From the NCBI GenBank assembly GCA_039654915.1, contig CM077594.1, positions 22,381,001 through 22,445,000 on the forward strand: 64,000 bases of DNA, written 5' to 3'. Both the position numbers and the translations under genes were made by a program. Below are positions 32,444-43,754 of the stretch, in pieces. The number at the start of each line of letters is the position of its first letter. Position 1 is the first letter of the stretch. This DNA comes from Aquilaria yunnanensis (Eukaryota > Streptophyta > Magnoliopsida > Malvales > Thymelaeaceae). Under the pieces are notes generated by a model, which saw nothing but the letters and a program-made list of their open reading frames with translations, ran no database searches and was not told the DNA's origin.

Positions 32444-34495
32444 TGATAATGCCAATTATTCTATCACACGTTCATGCTAATAACCCTTTTTAATTATCCA
32501 CAGAAGCTCACACCGAATATGGCCCAGTTCTCTGCCTACATTAGCTACTTCAAGTATTGACACTAGCATAGATAGTATGCATTATAACAATATTTCTATT
32601 CGAGGAAACCAAACAATATACTATCTAAGTGTTCAAACAACCTAAGATTATACCTATTCTTGTTTGCTCCAAATTTTTGACACTAATTTGTGGTTGTAAA
32701 TCTATCAACTTGAGAAAAAAATTTGTACTAGCTTAAATTCAAAATTTAAGTCAAATATCAATGGAACAGTAAGGCAGCATAGGCAGTTTTGGTATTTAAC
32801 AACTTAGAATAGGCCTTAGACCATCATGCCATATAAGACACTCTTCCTATAAGTTTTTGACTACTAGATAAGACTTGAAAAACATTAACTTAGCTCAAAA
32901 GGTAATTAACTTAAAAAATCAACTTTTAGTCAAATAAATGTCAAATTGAAACAATTTTTGCATAACCTTAATAGACTTTATACACACAAAATTATAAATA
33001 TCTAGAAGACTTTATAAATGACAACAACTTAAATATAAGGCCCTTCATAAGAAAACTTATGCTCAAATTACAAGTTTCTCATATGCTTCACAATTGAGCA
33101 ACTTGTTCATTAGTGAATAACAAGTATGTTTATCACTAACTAGCCCTTAAGCTTACAAATAGCTCTACTATGCTTATTTACATATACATATAGCTTTAAG
33201 AACACATACAGAAACCCAACACACTTGAACCAATGACCCTAGTACTCATATCTTACCAAAGATTGCACATTGCCAGAATCAATCATTAAGCATACTCATT
33301 ATCACATACTCAAAGTGAACCATGAAATCCAGAAGTTTATACCTGGTACTTGTAACTTAAAAACACTAGTAGTAATAGTAAACCAGATCGATTAGCCCTC
33401 TCTCCTGAAACAAAGATAGAATGGGAAGAGTTACAAGAACTCAACAAGGGGTCTAAGCATATAGTTTTGAAGGGCACTACATAACAGATTGGGATGTTAG
33501 TATCAAACAATCAAACAAGAAAACATTAAACATATGGATACTCTATATAAAACAAGCATACAGAGCAATTCAAAGGGTTGGGCATAATCATAAACAACAT
33601 TCTAGTAATCACTCCAATAGACAGCTCCAAGAACCACTATAGATTGCTGGCCCATTAAGATTTGGTTCCTTATTTACTTGCTGTTTATTCTGAAAGCTAG
33701 CTTATAGTGCAATAATGTGTGCCTGTTTAGTATAGTTTAGCTCTCCCTATGAATTTGAGTTCGTCTAGCTCAAAGACAATCCCACAGACCCTTATTCTTC
33801 AATTGTAAGTTAGGCTTACAACTACTATTTTAATTCCAACAATAAAATGTTATCTAAAGAGATGAAATAGAAAATCCCTTACTGACACACTAGAAACCTC
33901 CAATGGTAACCTCATAGACTAACAATCCAGTAGCTTCAGGCCCAATAAATCTATGGTGAAGTAATCAAACTTATAAGCTAAGTCTTGAAACCCTTAGCCT
34001 TCCTTAAGCACAAATATTTTTTCAGAGCTCTAACTCTCTTTCAAACATCATTTCAAACCAGAAATCGTCCAAGGAAGATAAGGATCATCAATTTTGTTGA
34101 CCCAATTGTATGTTTTGTCATGTGTTGCCTCGAACTTGAAGGAAGTGAAGTGAGTAGGGTTTAATATCCAATTTGGTCCTTGGTTCAACTACATGTTATA
34201 GTGTATTCCTCATAATTTAATTTTAGACAGTTCTATACTTCTAGTTCAGTCTTCAATCCTTTACTTTACTACAATTAAAACCAGAATTACAAAATAGTTT
34301 CAATCACCTTTGACCATCATGGCTCAACTCCAAGCGCCATTAATTGTCCAATTTTACCTTATTAGCTTGATTTTTCATGCAATTAAGCATTAAAACTCTA
34401 TAATGAACTAGAATAGTCTCTAAGACTATGAATCTTAGTCCTGAGGCCATTTTCAGACCCCTAAGCCCTAATGGCTAGATAGGTATGAATTATCA
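32444..34495. mobile_element. Non-coding ~2 kb insertion in the Gypsy gag, possible solo LTR
   Basis: Gag coding relics flank this block on both sides, so about 2 kb was inserted. It starts TGATAAT and ends ATTATCA, the short inverted ends and TG...CA expected of an LTR, and holds no coding frame. The adjoining pentamers (TGATG, CCTTA) do not match, so the target duplication and exact ends are unconfirmed. Confidence 0.4.
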
Positions 34496-34539
34496 CCTTA
34501 TTTCTGCATCGCTAGGCATACATGATGTTTGGCCTAGTA

Positions 34540-35733
34540 TCCCGAATTAGTGTGTAGGTGAGGCTCAATAACCTCTTCTTTTTATTAGCATATTGTTGCT
34601 TGCTCAATTGGCCCTTGCATGACCACTTCTCTTTGTCGTGGTGGTTGGTATCCTTTACTTAGATAAAACAATAAGCTCAATCATATAACTCGACCATGCT
34701 CTAGGTAGAGTTTTCTTGGTCAGTCTGACAAAATCATGACTTTGGGAAGATCCTTTTAGTTAAGGCTAGCAACTTGACTTCTAAGTAGAGGTTTGGGATA
34801 CTGAAGGCCTTTGAATTGAAATTCTACATATATTAACAGAGGGCCTTATTCTTGTCCTGTTTGAAATCTAGGAATTGGCTGATCATCTTCTTGGAGGGTT
34901 GGCTTCCCATGAAGTATTGCAAGAACTCATGTGATTAACTCGTTAAAGTAGGCAAAACTCTCTTTCTTCAAGATCCCAAACCATGTTGCCATCATTCCAA
35001 AGAATGTAAAGTTGAAGGGTTTTACACATGATGAAATTGTTGCCTCCTTCTAAGTTCATCGTTGTGATATGCCTCTACAGAAGGTTTAATGAATCTATTA
35101 GGATATCGTACAGGCCAACCTTTGGCATTTAGAAACCTTAGGCATAGGCGCATCCCAAATCTCCTCTCAATGAGCTAAAGGCGCATGTAGCTGATGTCCA
35201 ACAATGGCTACTTGGCAATTCTAAACTCCTCTCTTGAGCGTTCCTTCTTTAGCCTCTCTTCCATCTCATTGAGTTGCTTGAGGACAATATTGATGTTATT
35301 AACCACTAGTTTCTCCTAAATTATGGCCTTCTACTAGTCTTCTGGTGGGCCTATAGTTCTTCGAGGTGCAAAAGCTTGTTTGACTATATTCTTCTAGTAG
35401 CTTTATGTGCCCTCTTCTAGTATCCAAGGGAGAGCCCCCTGGATCTTCTATTGTAGCTGCTCTCATAGCTCCTCTAGTAGAGTGTGGTTCAAAAAGTTAA
35501 ACAACTCATCCATCATTGTTGCGAGAGACTTTCCTCATGTCAGCTCACATGGCGAAGGAGGTAAACTTGCTTATTAACTCTCATATAATTGATCATAACA
35601 TTCAAACTTGACAAAGAAGATTTCTCCACCACTATTGCATCATCATCTGTGGTCTCTTCTCAATCGGTCTTGTTGTTCAGATGCAATATCCTAATCTCAA
35701 CCATGATTAGTATTCCCATAAATGACCCTTAAT
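34540..35733 (-). pseudogene. Gypsy gag remnant and leader
   Basis: Broken minus frames give KMISQFLDFKQDKNKALC (like the F-x-x-L-K-Q-x-x-x-E-S-L-R segment of plant retrotransposon gag) and basic stretches such as HHDKEKWSC. The 5' leader and primer-binding-site-like sequence lie next to 35733. Confidence 0.45.
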
Positions 35734-36160
35734 TGATATCCAAAGGAGGTTGAATGGGCCACCCCCAGACTTTAGAGATGGTTAAATATGTAATCAAAGG
35801 TAAAGTTAGTGGGCCCTAGAGTTGTGTATATGAGGAAAACCCTCTGTTTAAGCCAGTATGAGCTTGAGAAAAAGTAGGAAACCTAAAGAAAGCATTTGTT
35901 CAAAATGTAAATTTAACTCGTAATCTACGAAAACAAAAAAACCTATTATAGGTCTGTAGGCATGGTGGTATTTGGGGGGAAACTACCCTTATCTTGTGGT
36001 AGATCTCGTAATCATGAAAATCGCCTTTTTGATATGAGTCAATCATCATAAGGTCAGTATGTTATCCTTAATCCAAAAGCAATGCTTCAATAAAATACTC
36101 CAAGCCTAACCAAGCACTTAGTTCACTAGGCCTTCTTAGGGTGTGGCCCAAAGCCCATCA
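35734..36160 (-). repeat. 5' LTR of the Gypsy element
   Basis: 427 bp, TGATATC...GCCCATCA on the plus strand, diverged from the 27196 copy mostly by what look like C/T and G/A changes, as in methylated old elements. Confidence 0.8.
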
Positions 36161-36555
36161 AGGTTTCAGTTCAATTATGTTAAATTTAGAAATATGTATT
36201 ACATAATTACTTAAGAATTACACTATTGATTAACTATTTACACAGTAGGTAAAGTGTATTGGCAATGGCATAGACGATAAATACATATGCATGCTAATGA
36301 AATTACAATGCAATCCTTGTTGGAGAATGGACATATACTCATCGTTGGAAAGAAAAAAAATATTCTAAACATCGATCATCCTGTGGAAGTATAAAATATG
36401 TGATGTTTTCTCTCTTTGGAATTATATATTGTTTGTTCCTGACTTTAAATTTATGCATTTTTCTATTTGTTATGTGTTTTTTTTTCTTTAAAAAAAAAAA
36501 GATGTATTGTGGTGATCTATATTAGAATTGGGTGTCATTGGCCCAAAAATATATA
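36161..36555. other. Spacer, no gene seen
   Basis: No supportable feature; contains A/T runs. Confidence 0.35.
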
Positions 36556-36559
36556 TTTT

Positions 36560-38750
36560 GCGCCTGTTAATGGAAACTATCACATTGCTCTTTCTTTCAT
36601 AATACAGTTCCCTAACTTTCATGATCATCCTAATATGCTCCATTATCTTAAATTTGTCCTAATAGAGTCCCTTAACACCTATATCATGTCCTAATTGCAT
36701 TCTTTTCATCAGTTTCAGTGTTAGTTTGAATTGAAATGCTAATGTGGAAGACTCAAAAGTTCTATGGGACCCAAAAATACTGAAGTGGCTTCTTTTTTAA
36801 CTATAATAGATGACCATACGTACAGAAATGAAACTTTTAACCCCAACTGGCACAAACATTTAATTTTGGGAGTTAAAACCTAAAATTTTCAGACTCTTTC
36901 TCTCGAATTTCTATCGTCTTTCACTCTGAACCTTCTGGTGTCGACCGCCAGGCGTCGCCAGCCACCCGCCACAAAATCCGGGCTGGGCGATCTTCTTCTT
37001 CAGTCGTTCAACGTAGCCTCCACCCCTTTCAAATGCAAACGACACAAGGTCGACAATTTCGCTCCTGGAAGCCGTCAAGAATCATAGCAGACTAGCTAAA
37101 GCATTTCACCAATTCGGAGGTCGACCTCCACGATTTCGTAGCTGATTTCCTAGAACCCTTAATCTCATTGCCGATTTCCTGGAACCCTTAATTTTCTCCT
37201 CCAATCATCCTCCTCCACCACCGTTGCCTAGCGTCTCCCGCTACTAGTTTGGCCGGTGTTGCCAGCTACCCGCTGATTCAGCCAGCCGCCAACTCCGATC
37301 GGCAGCTCCCATGGCAAATCGAAGAAGAGAAGAAGAGATCCAAGTCCTGCGAATTTGGGGATCTAGTTCTTTGCGAATCTCGCCATCAATCTCGCCACAT
37401 TCTTTATTAATCCCTGTTGCCACATTCTTCGCTGATTTCGTTGCTCATCGCTAGTTCATTCTGTTTTGTTCCTTTCTTCATGAATTAATATTGAGAGAGA
37501 GAGAGATGAGAAAAATTCGACAGAGAAAACGTGGGAGAAGGAAGAATATGTTTCCGGATAATTTACGTGTGAAGTGCTTATAATTATTTACTTGTGTAAA
37601 TTTGAACATAAAGTTTTTTGTTATTTTAGCATAGTCATCCACATAGACATTATGGGATGGGTTGGAAAAAAAGGTGTTAATTCAAAAAAGGCGGCAGAAT
37701 GTGTTGACCAACCGGGTAAGGGTAGCCGGGTCGGGTGAAAAGTGTCGGTGATTAGCATAACACGGTAACTTAATCTTCAGAACAATGGCTTCATCTCAAC
37801 TGAACGATTAAATTTCGACAAAGAAAAAAAAAGGTGAACCCAATTTGAACAAATAGCGGATAGAGAAAAGAGAAACCTGGAGGCGCGGCGGCGGGGACGC
37901 CGTGGCAGCTGCGCGAAGCTGGAGAAAGAAGCGGAGCAAAGTTGAAGGCGCAAGGGAGATTGGTGGTAGAGTTGGGACAGGGAGACGTCGTACAGTACAA
38001 TGGAAGACAGACTGACCAACACCAAGTACACAACAGTAGCTCGCCTTTGTGTTTTGCCCTTTTGTAATAGTGCAAGGAAGCTCGACAGAGGATGGAACCG
38101 GCGAAGATACCACCGATGGCGACGCAGTGGGAACGAAATGGCAGTACGCAATGGATCGATTGCCTGCAGGTTAAGTTGATATCAGAAACGATGAGAAGAG
38201 AAGAAATCACAGGCTAATTATGAGGGGGATTTCTGACCTTAGGTGACGAGATTAGCAATCGGACCCGATGCGAGAGCTTCACGAATGGTCACCCACACTG
38301 GGAAGAGGGAAGCGACGTAGCGGAGTCGGAGGAGTAGGGTGGTTTGCCAAGACGAATGGCGGCCGAGAGGGACGAAACTTTGGAACCAAAGGGAAGAAGA
38401 CGAGTTTCGATCAGACTGAGTGGCAGAGTTGTAAATAATACACAAGTAATAACCTTTGTTAATCACTGACACTTTTCACCCGACCCGGCTACCTTTACCC
38501 GGTTGGTCAACACATTCCGCCGCCTTTTTTGAATTAACACCTTTTTTTCCAACCCATATTTGCGTAAAAAACACAGCCAAGTGTCACATATACATTTTCT
38601 GTCAGAAATAACACCTGAAATAATGGATAGGACTTAACTAGGACGAGCTGCTTGAGTTAGGGGACCTTAATAGTCCTTAATAGTCACTTTTAAAGGTATT
38701 GGACCTTAATAGTCACTTGTAGAGTTAAACATGAAGTTAAATACTACAGT
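36560..38750. mobile_element. Possible larger terminal-inverted-repeat element with GC-rich interior
   Basis: The left side (about 36640-36760: GAGTCCCTTAACACC ... TCAGTTTCAGTGTTAGTTT) resembles the reverse complement of the right side (about 38670-38580: GGTCCCCTAACTC ... ATTTCAGGTGTTATTTC). Inside, 36880-37560 is GC-richer, C/T-rich, 5'UTR-like sequence with a (GA)n run at about 37493-37506 and no frame I recognise. The 37657-38557 element would be nested in it. Ends and target duplication were not resolved; tentative. Confidence 0.3.
37657..38557 (-). mobile_element. Young inverted-repeat element with GC-rich cargo (Pack-MULE-like)
   Basis: Two 98-bp arms (37657-37754 and 38460-38557) are inverted copies differing at only three positions by my count; both begin ATGGGTTGGAAAAAAAGGTG from the outside. 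The ~700-bp interior is GC-rich. On the minus strand it contains an acceptor-like CTTAACCTGCAG near 38169 and a donor-like CCTCCAG|GTTTCT near 37880, bounding an exon-like block. Three overlapping minus frames (37777-38210) run through that block and I cannot choose among them or recognise the product. Long near-identical arms and gene-like cargo suggest a Mutator-type element, but no 9-bp target duplication was found. Confidence 0.65.
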
Positions 38751-38992
38751 ATATTGCTTACTACAGGTAAGTGGTACATGGTACAAATTTTTTTACATTT
38801 TGTCATTTTATCACGTGGTATACCGCGGTATTTAATTGTATTTCACATATCACTAACTTTTTGTGTACACTTTGTTTGAAAACTGCGGTATACTATAAAT
38901 ACTGTAAGGTATGTACCATGGTATTTTATTTTTCGTGTATGCGTGTGAGATTTTTTCTTCATTTTACATCAAAATATCATAAATATATAAAA

Positions 38993-39547
38993 GAGTAAAT
39001 TTCATGAATGGTTCTTAACCTTTAATCATTTTTTCCTTTTAATCCCTAACCTATTGAATGTTCTGTTTTAGTGCTAAATCTATTAAAAATGTTTCATTTT
39101 GATCTCAATTTGATGAAACTTGTTAACTCAAAGAATTTATCGGATAACAACTTTTTATATCATAATTTAAACTATATGGTAACCATTTTATGATAAATTT
39201 AATATGTATAATAATTTTTTATAGGTAATGAAAAATTTTAATCACTTTTTTCTCTCTTTGTAAATTAAACTTATTTCATTCAGAAAAAAAGCTATTAATT
39301 TAAATTATCTATTTACTATAAAAAAATATTAAACAATTTAAATTTACTAAAATACAATTATTAAATATTTAAATTAGAATTTTAAAAATTTCTGTCAGAC
39401 AATTATTCTGAGTTAATGAATTTCATTTGGTAAATGACAAAAATGAAACAATTATAATAGGTTTAGGATCAAAACAGAACATTCAAAAGGTTATGGACTA
39501 AAAGGAAACAATAACTAAAGATTAGGGATTATTTATATAATTTACTC
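38993..39547. mobile_element. MITE family B, complete Mutator-type copy
   Basis: 555 bp. The left end GAGTAAATTTCATGAATGG and the reverse complement of the right end, GAGTAAATTATATAAATAATC, open inverted repeats of roughly 90 bp. These include CCTTTTAATCCCTAACCT / CCTTTTAGTCCATAACCT and GTTCTGTTTT blocks. The element is flanked by identical 10-mers ATATATAAAA (38983-38992, 39548-39557), matching Mutator-type 9-11-bp duplications. No coding potential. Confidence 0.8.
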
Positions 39548-40633
39548 ATATATAAAATATTAAAATATAATTAATACACATATTACAAAACATTTACTTT
39601 TATTTTTTTGGTTACTTTTCTTAATTAACATAAAAATTTAATAATTACTTTAAGCCACCTAGGAACTCAATGTGGTATTAGAAAATGTATTATTATTATT
39701 ATTAAAATATTATTTTTTTTCTTATATCAATAAATTATTGTCTTTCTAAGTGTTATTTATTTTCCTTTATATATATAACATTTTTTTATGTTTTTTGTAT
39801 TAAAAAATATTTTTTAACATATTTATTTTATTTATATTTGAAAAATTATGATGGGGAAACTTAGAATACATATAAAATGTGCAAAAAAATTTTGAATTTA
39901 TATCATCTCAAAATAATATTCTAACATTTATTTTTTTTATAAAAATAATAATGATATACGGCGTGGTATATCTTACAGTATATCTTAAAAATTTAGGGTA
40001 CAGTATGCCTAGCGGTAATAATATTTAACACCTTAGAGTTAGAAGATAATTTTAGGACAAACAGAATAATTAAGGGATCAAATTTGGATTTTCCCCTTTC
40101 ATAATATTATTTGCTCTTCCTTTTTAAAACATGTCCTTTAATATCACTGGATTTTTCTCTTTTTCGAAGTTGAATAATGCGTTCGCCATTCAAAATTATG
40201 TGTGCTTTCAGACATAATGACTTTTATTTTACACATGACAGGTATGAATATGGTGCAAAACAAAATAAGGAAAAGTGAAACGAAACCTATATCCAAAAAA
40301 TAAAATAAAATAAAATAAATGTGCACACCTGTCTTATTCTACTTGTACCTAACAGCCCCTTTTCTTTTCCGTTCTTTTGGAACGACTCTTAAGCAACGTT
40401 AGCAATTAGCCACAAATTACGGCGGGGTGTAAAGATTCCTTTTGTGTAATGCTCCAGTGTCCTTTTCAAAGAAACTTTTCATGTTCATCTCCATAAGAAA
40501 CCTTCTATCTAACAGCCCAAGTGGGTTTCATTAAAAGTAGATGCATGCATACATATATAGATACATACATACATACAAAATAATGGTCAAACATACATTT
40601 TTTTCTCATTCATTAGGAATTACTATAAGGTAA
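39548..40633. other. AT-rich spacer, no gene seen
   Basis: No supportable frame. Holds simple runs such as (TAAAA)n near 40299-40318 and (CATA)n near 40548-40577. Confidence 0.45.
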
Positions 40634-41229
40634 AAATATCAAATTTGTCACTAAAGTTTGAGGTTGGGAGTAGATATGTCATTGTAGTTCTTTTTTTTCT
40701 CAATCTCCCACTAATGTTTTAAAATGAGCCGGATATGCCACTGAAATTTCAAATTAAAAGTGAATAAGTCAATGGCCATTAAAAATTTAACGGAAAACGT
40801 TAAAAATAATAAGTTTTGAAATTTTAGATTGCTAATGCAAGTTTTAAGAAATTTCAGAGACTTTTTGTAATTAAACTTTCTCTCTCTTAAGAATGCAAGG
40901 GATGAGATTAGACAATAGAGATAGAGGGAGAGCAGTGATAGGGTTGAGGTGTTGATGATAGAGACAATAACATGGTTGAAGTGCTAATGACAGAGATCAG
41001 ACACTATTTTTATAAAATTCTAAAAAGTCATGATATTTTTTTAAAAATACATAATGATCCCCATATTTCAAAACCTGCTCGTTTTACCATTTTCTGTTAT
41101 TTTTGTAAACGGCAATGGTATATTCAGCCCATTGTAAAACATTAGTGAGAGATTGAGCAAAAAAAAAAAAAAAAACTATAATAGCATATCCGTTCTCTAC
41201 CAAAAATATTAGTGGCAAATTTGATATTT
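40634..41229. mobile_element. Non-autonomous element with ~110-bp terminal inverted repeats
   Basis: Left AAATATCAAATTTGTCACTA and the reverse complement of right AAATATCAAATTTGCCACTA start arms that stay similar for about 110 bp, including a CAATCTCCCACTAATGTTTT block. Interior non-coding. Target duplication not resolved. The short frame at 41212 begins in the right arm and is not a gene. Confidence 0.65.
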
Positions 41230-42631
41230 CTAACTACTAAGAAGCAAGGTGGTGTCAATATTTTAAGTTGGGGGTCAGAGTTCATTTCAAAAGTATTTAA
41301 AAAAAAAAGGTGTCACAATAGAGATAATGAAGTTTTTTTAGCTTTATCTTTAAAATCAAGCATCAAGCACCCACTAGCCCTTCTATTGCCTCTGCCGTTG
41401 TTAAGGAAGCAAATATCATTGAATCAAATTATGAAATAGTATCAATATTATAAGCTAGTGTAATGAAAATATCTGAGAAATTCTGTGTTTGATTCTTCAA
41501 CTTTGTAACTTATCACAAGTCATCCCAATCGCTAACAGAAGAACACAAATTTTGACCAGGATTATGCACATTCATGCTTCTTTGTATTCTTTTTTTTTTT
41601 TTTTCAATAAATAGGAATTCATTAAAAGTAATCGAGAGTTCTAAAAGCAAAAGAAAACCTACTAGCCCGGATCAACAAAATGGGCACTACAGAGTCTAGA
41701 GAATGCAGTAATTCCCATGGCATCAGTTTGTCCAAAATAAAAAAAATAAAAAAAAGTATGGGCTCTTCAAAAACATAATGGTGCACTCTTTAGTCCTAGA
41801 AACTCCTCTCTTCGCCAGTTGGTCGCCACAACATTTGCTTCCCAGAACACATGATCCACCACAGCAATCTTTCTTGTCTACTAATAATGTCATAGTAACA
41901 TTATCTGAATTTAATAAGTTAGATCTTCTCCTTTTTTACAGGACATATATCTCTTACTCCTAGTCAGATGCTTCTGGAGGATTGGCAATTGGCAGTGGCA
42001 ATGGCCTTGGTGAGGCAGAAGGGCGAGGTGATCAAATGTGACAGTGGCATAAATTTTAGGCTTAATCACGCTTTAAGTTCTTGAGAATAAAAAACTTTAG
42101 GCAGATGTTATGCTACACGAGGTCACCAATTGCTTTTTCACCGGTGTCTGAACTAATTTTGATAAATTATAAAGTTGGGAGTCCAGTGTTAACAAAATTC
42201 AAGTTAAAGAACTAACTCGTTTGATACAGGCACGTTAAGGGCTCGAGGAGCAAAATTATGATTTTTTGAAGTCAGATTTTTTTATTTGAAATGGATCAAA
42301 GTTAAGTACATGTTACATGGATATATAGATAGGAAAATTTAAATTTAATATGCAAAAATAAATGGGGCAAGCGGATTTCAAGAATTTGCACCGCTTTTAC
42401 TTTTTGAAGTAGGCAAACAAGTCGAAGTTGTTGACTGATTCGTCGTAGCTGACACTGGTTCGATATGGTTGTAGGAAAATTGGCCATTACTTTCTAGTTC
42501 CGTAAAATGAGCAGATATGCAACTCATCTTGGGCCCAAGGGACACTTTGCGCACTCAAATATCTCTTGAGGCAAATATGTCACTGATAATTTTTAATAGA
42601 CTAGGAATAAATTACTCATTGAAGGGTGTTA
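41230..42631. other. Spacer, no gene seen
   Basis: Only short chance frames; a T15 run near 41590. No element ends recognised. Confidence 0.35.
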
Positions 42632-42750
42632 ACAAGGACTTAGTATCAAATTTATGATCAAAAAGTGTTGAAAGGACCAAATTTACCATCAAACTTTCAA
42701 ACGTATTAAATCTTATACTGAATTTTACTTTCAAGACTAAATTTACCTTG
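42632..42750. repeat. Orphan terminal repeat of the 43063 Mutator-like family
   Basis: The sequence GACTTAGTATCAAATTTATG ... AAGTGTTGAAAGGACC ... AACTTTCAAACGTATTAAATC matches the left arm of the 43063-44452 element in the same orientation. No partner arm of its own was seen. Confidence 0.65.
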
Positions 42751-43251
42751 TTATGGATGTCCTTTTCAAAATAGATGTTGGTAAAAAATCTTGATGTCAT
42801 ATTTACCTGAAAAATACTCCATCCATAAAAAAAATTGACAAGTATTCCTTTGCAACTGTCCAAAAGAGGATGAGTTGTTTTCTTTTTTGAAAAGTTTTTA
42901 ACATCTAATTCATCTTACTACCTTCTTTTAAACTCTATCTGTACAAAATAAAAAAAATTGCTCAAAATGTTAGAAAGAATATTTTCTTTTTTAATCCTCA
43001 TTTAAACTCTCATTACCCAATAAGATTTTTTTTAGCTTAAGGGATAAAAATGAAAAGAACAAGAATTAAGTACCAAATTTACCATCGAAAAGTGTTGAAA
43101 GAACCAAATTTATCATTAAACTTTCAAAAGTATTAAATCTCATATTGAATTTTACTTTATAGACTAAATCTATTACCAGCATTACAAAAAAATACCAAAT
43201 TTACTATTACTCCGTTAAGTGACTGTCAAATTAAAGGTAAAAATAATACTA

Positions 43252-43540
43252 CCTCCGTCCCATTTTAGTTGAAACATTTGTCTAGGTACGGAGATTAAAG
43301 TGTATGTAATTTGTGTTATTTTTTTATGTAGTAAAAGTTTAAATAATGATTAAAGAAGAAAAGATTCTTTTTTGGGTTTTGTGCAGTGAGAGGTTGAGTG
43401 GAGATTAAAAAAAGAGTCTTTATTGGGTTTCATGTAAAAGGATTATTTAATTGTTTAAACTTTTCCAAAAGAGGAAACGTTTCAACCTTTTGGGACTTCC
43501 CAAAAAGGAATATGTTTCAAGTAAATTGGGACGAAGGGAG
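43252..43540. mobile_element. Stowaway MITE nested in the Mutator-like element
   Basis: 289 bp between TA dinucleotides (43250-43251 and 43541-43542). Left end CCTCCGTCCCATTTTAGTTG; right end, opposite strand, CTCCCTTCGTCCCAATTTAC. Classic Tc1/mariner-type MITE ends. Confidence 0.85.
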
Positions 43541-43613
43541 TAGTTTTTATCTTTGACTTTTCACATTTTTTCTACTAGTACCCTAACTTTGCCTATCTAA
43601 TGATTATATCACC

Positions 43614-43754
43614 ATGGCAACAAATGGAGGCACCAATGAGAAATTCGAGGTCCAAGATTCCTTCTCAGGAGAAATCAAGATGCTAAGCTCGATCCAACAC
43701 CATAACATTGTCTAGTTTCTAGATTGTTGTTGGAATTAGAGTATAAGGTTGCCC
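43614..43754 (+). pseudogene. Captured LRR receptor-like kinase fragment
   Basis: The plus frame reads MATNGGTNEKFEVQDSFSGE, then IKMLSSIQHHNIV, a stop, FLDCCWN, a stop and SIRLP. It matches the region between kinase subdomains II and IV of RCH/RGI-type LRR receptor kinases, which I recall as V-R-D-S-F-S-A-E-V-K-T-L-G-S-I-R-H-K-N-I-V-R-F-L-G-C-C-W-N-R-N-T-R-L. The glutamate of helix C (SGEIK) and the HxNIV motif are visible. Two in-frame stops (43713 and 43737) and the absence of the rest of the kinase make it non-functional. It lies inside the Mutator-like element, so capture is the simplest explanation. Confidence 0.75.

Larger units (their letters stand above)
27196..36160 (-). mobile_element. 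Old Ty3/Gypsy LTR retrotransposon (Tat/Ogre-like)
   Basis: Two diverged LTRs (27196-27561 and 35734-36160) frame minus-strand relics of gag (about 35700-34540 and 32430-32290), protease (31996-31697), reverse transcriptase (about 31350-30930) and RNase H (about 30450-30350). In the element's own direction the LTR starts TGATGGGC and ends GATATCA. The sequence inside the 5' LTR, AGGGTCATTTATGGGAA, looks like a CpG-decayed GGCGCCGTCTGTGGGAA primer-binding site. Stops and shifts are everywhere and I cannot see the integrase core, which may be deleted. The flanks GTTCA and AGGTT do not match, so no target duplication is visible. A ~2 kb insertion interrupts the gag region. Confidence 0.8.

Noticed and set aside
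37777..38210. Three overlapping minus-strand frames of 101-139 codons
   Set aside because: GC-rich cargo keeps several frames open; I cannot choose a real one, so it is recorded as cargo rather than as genes.
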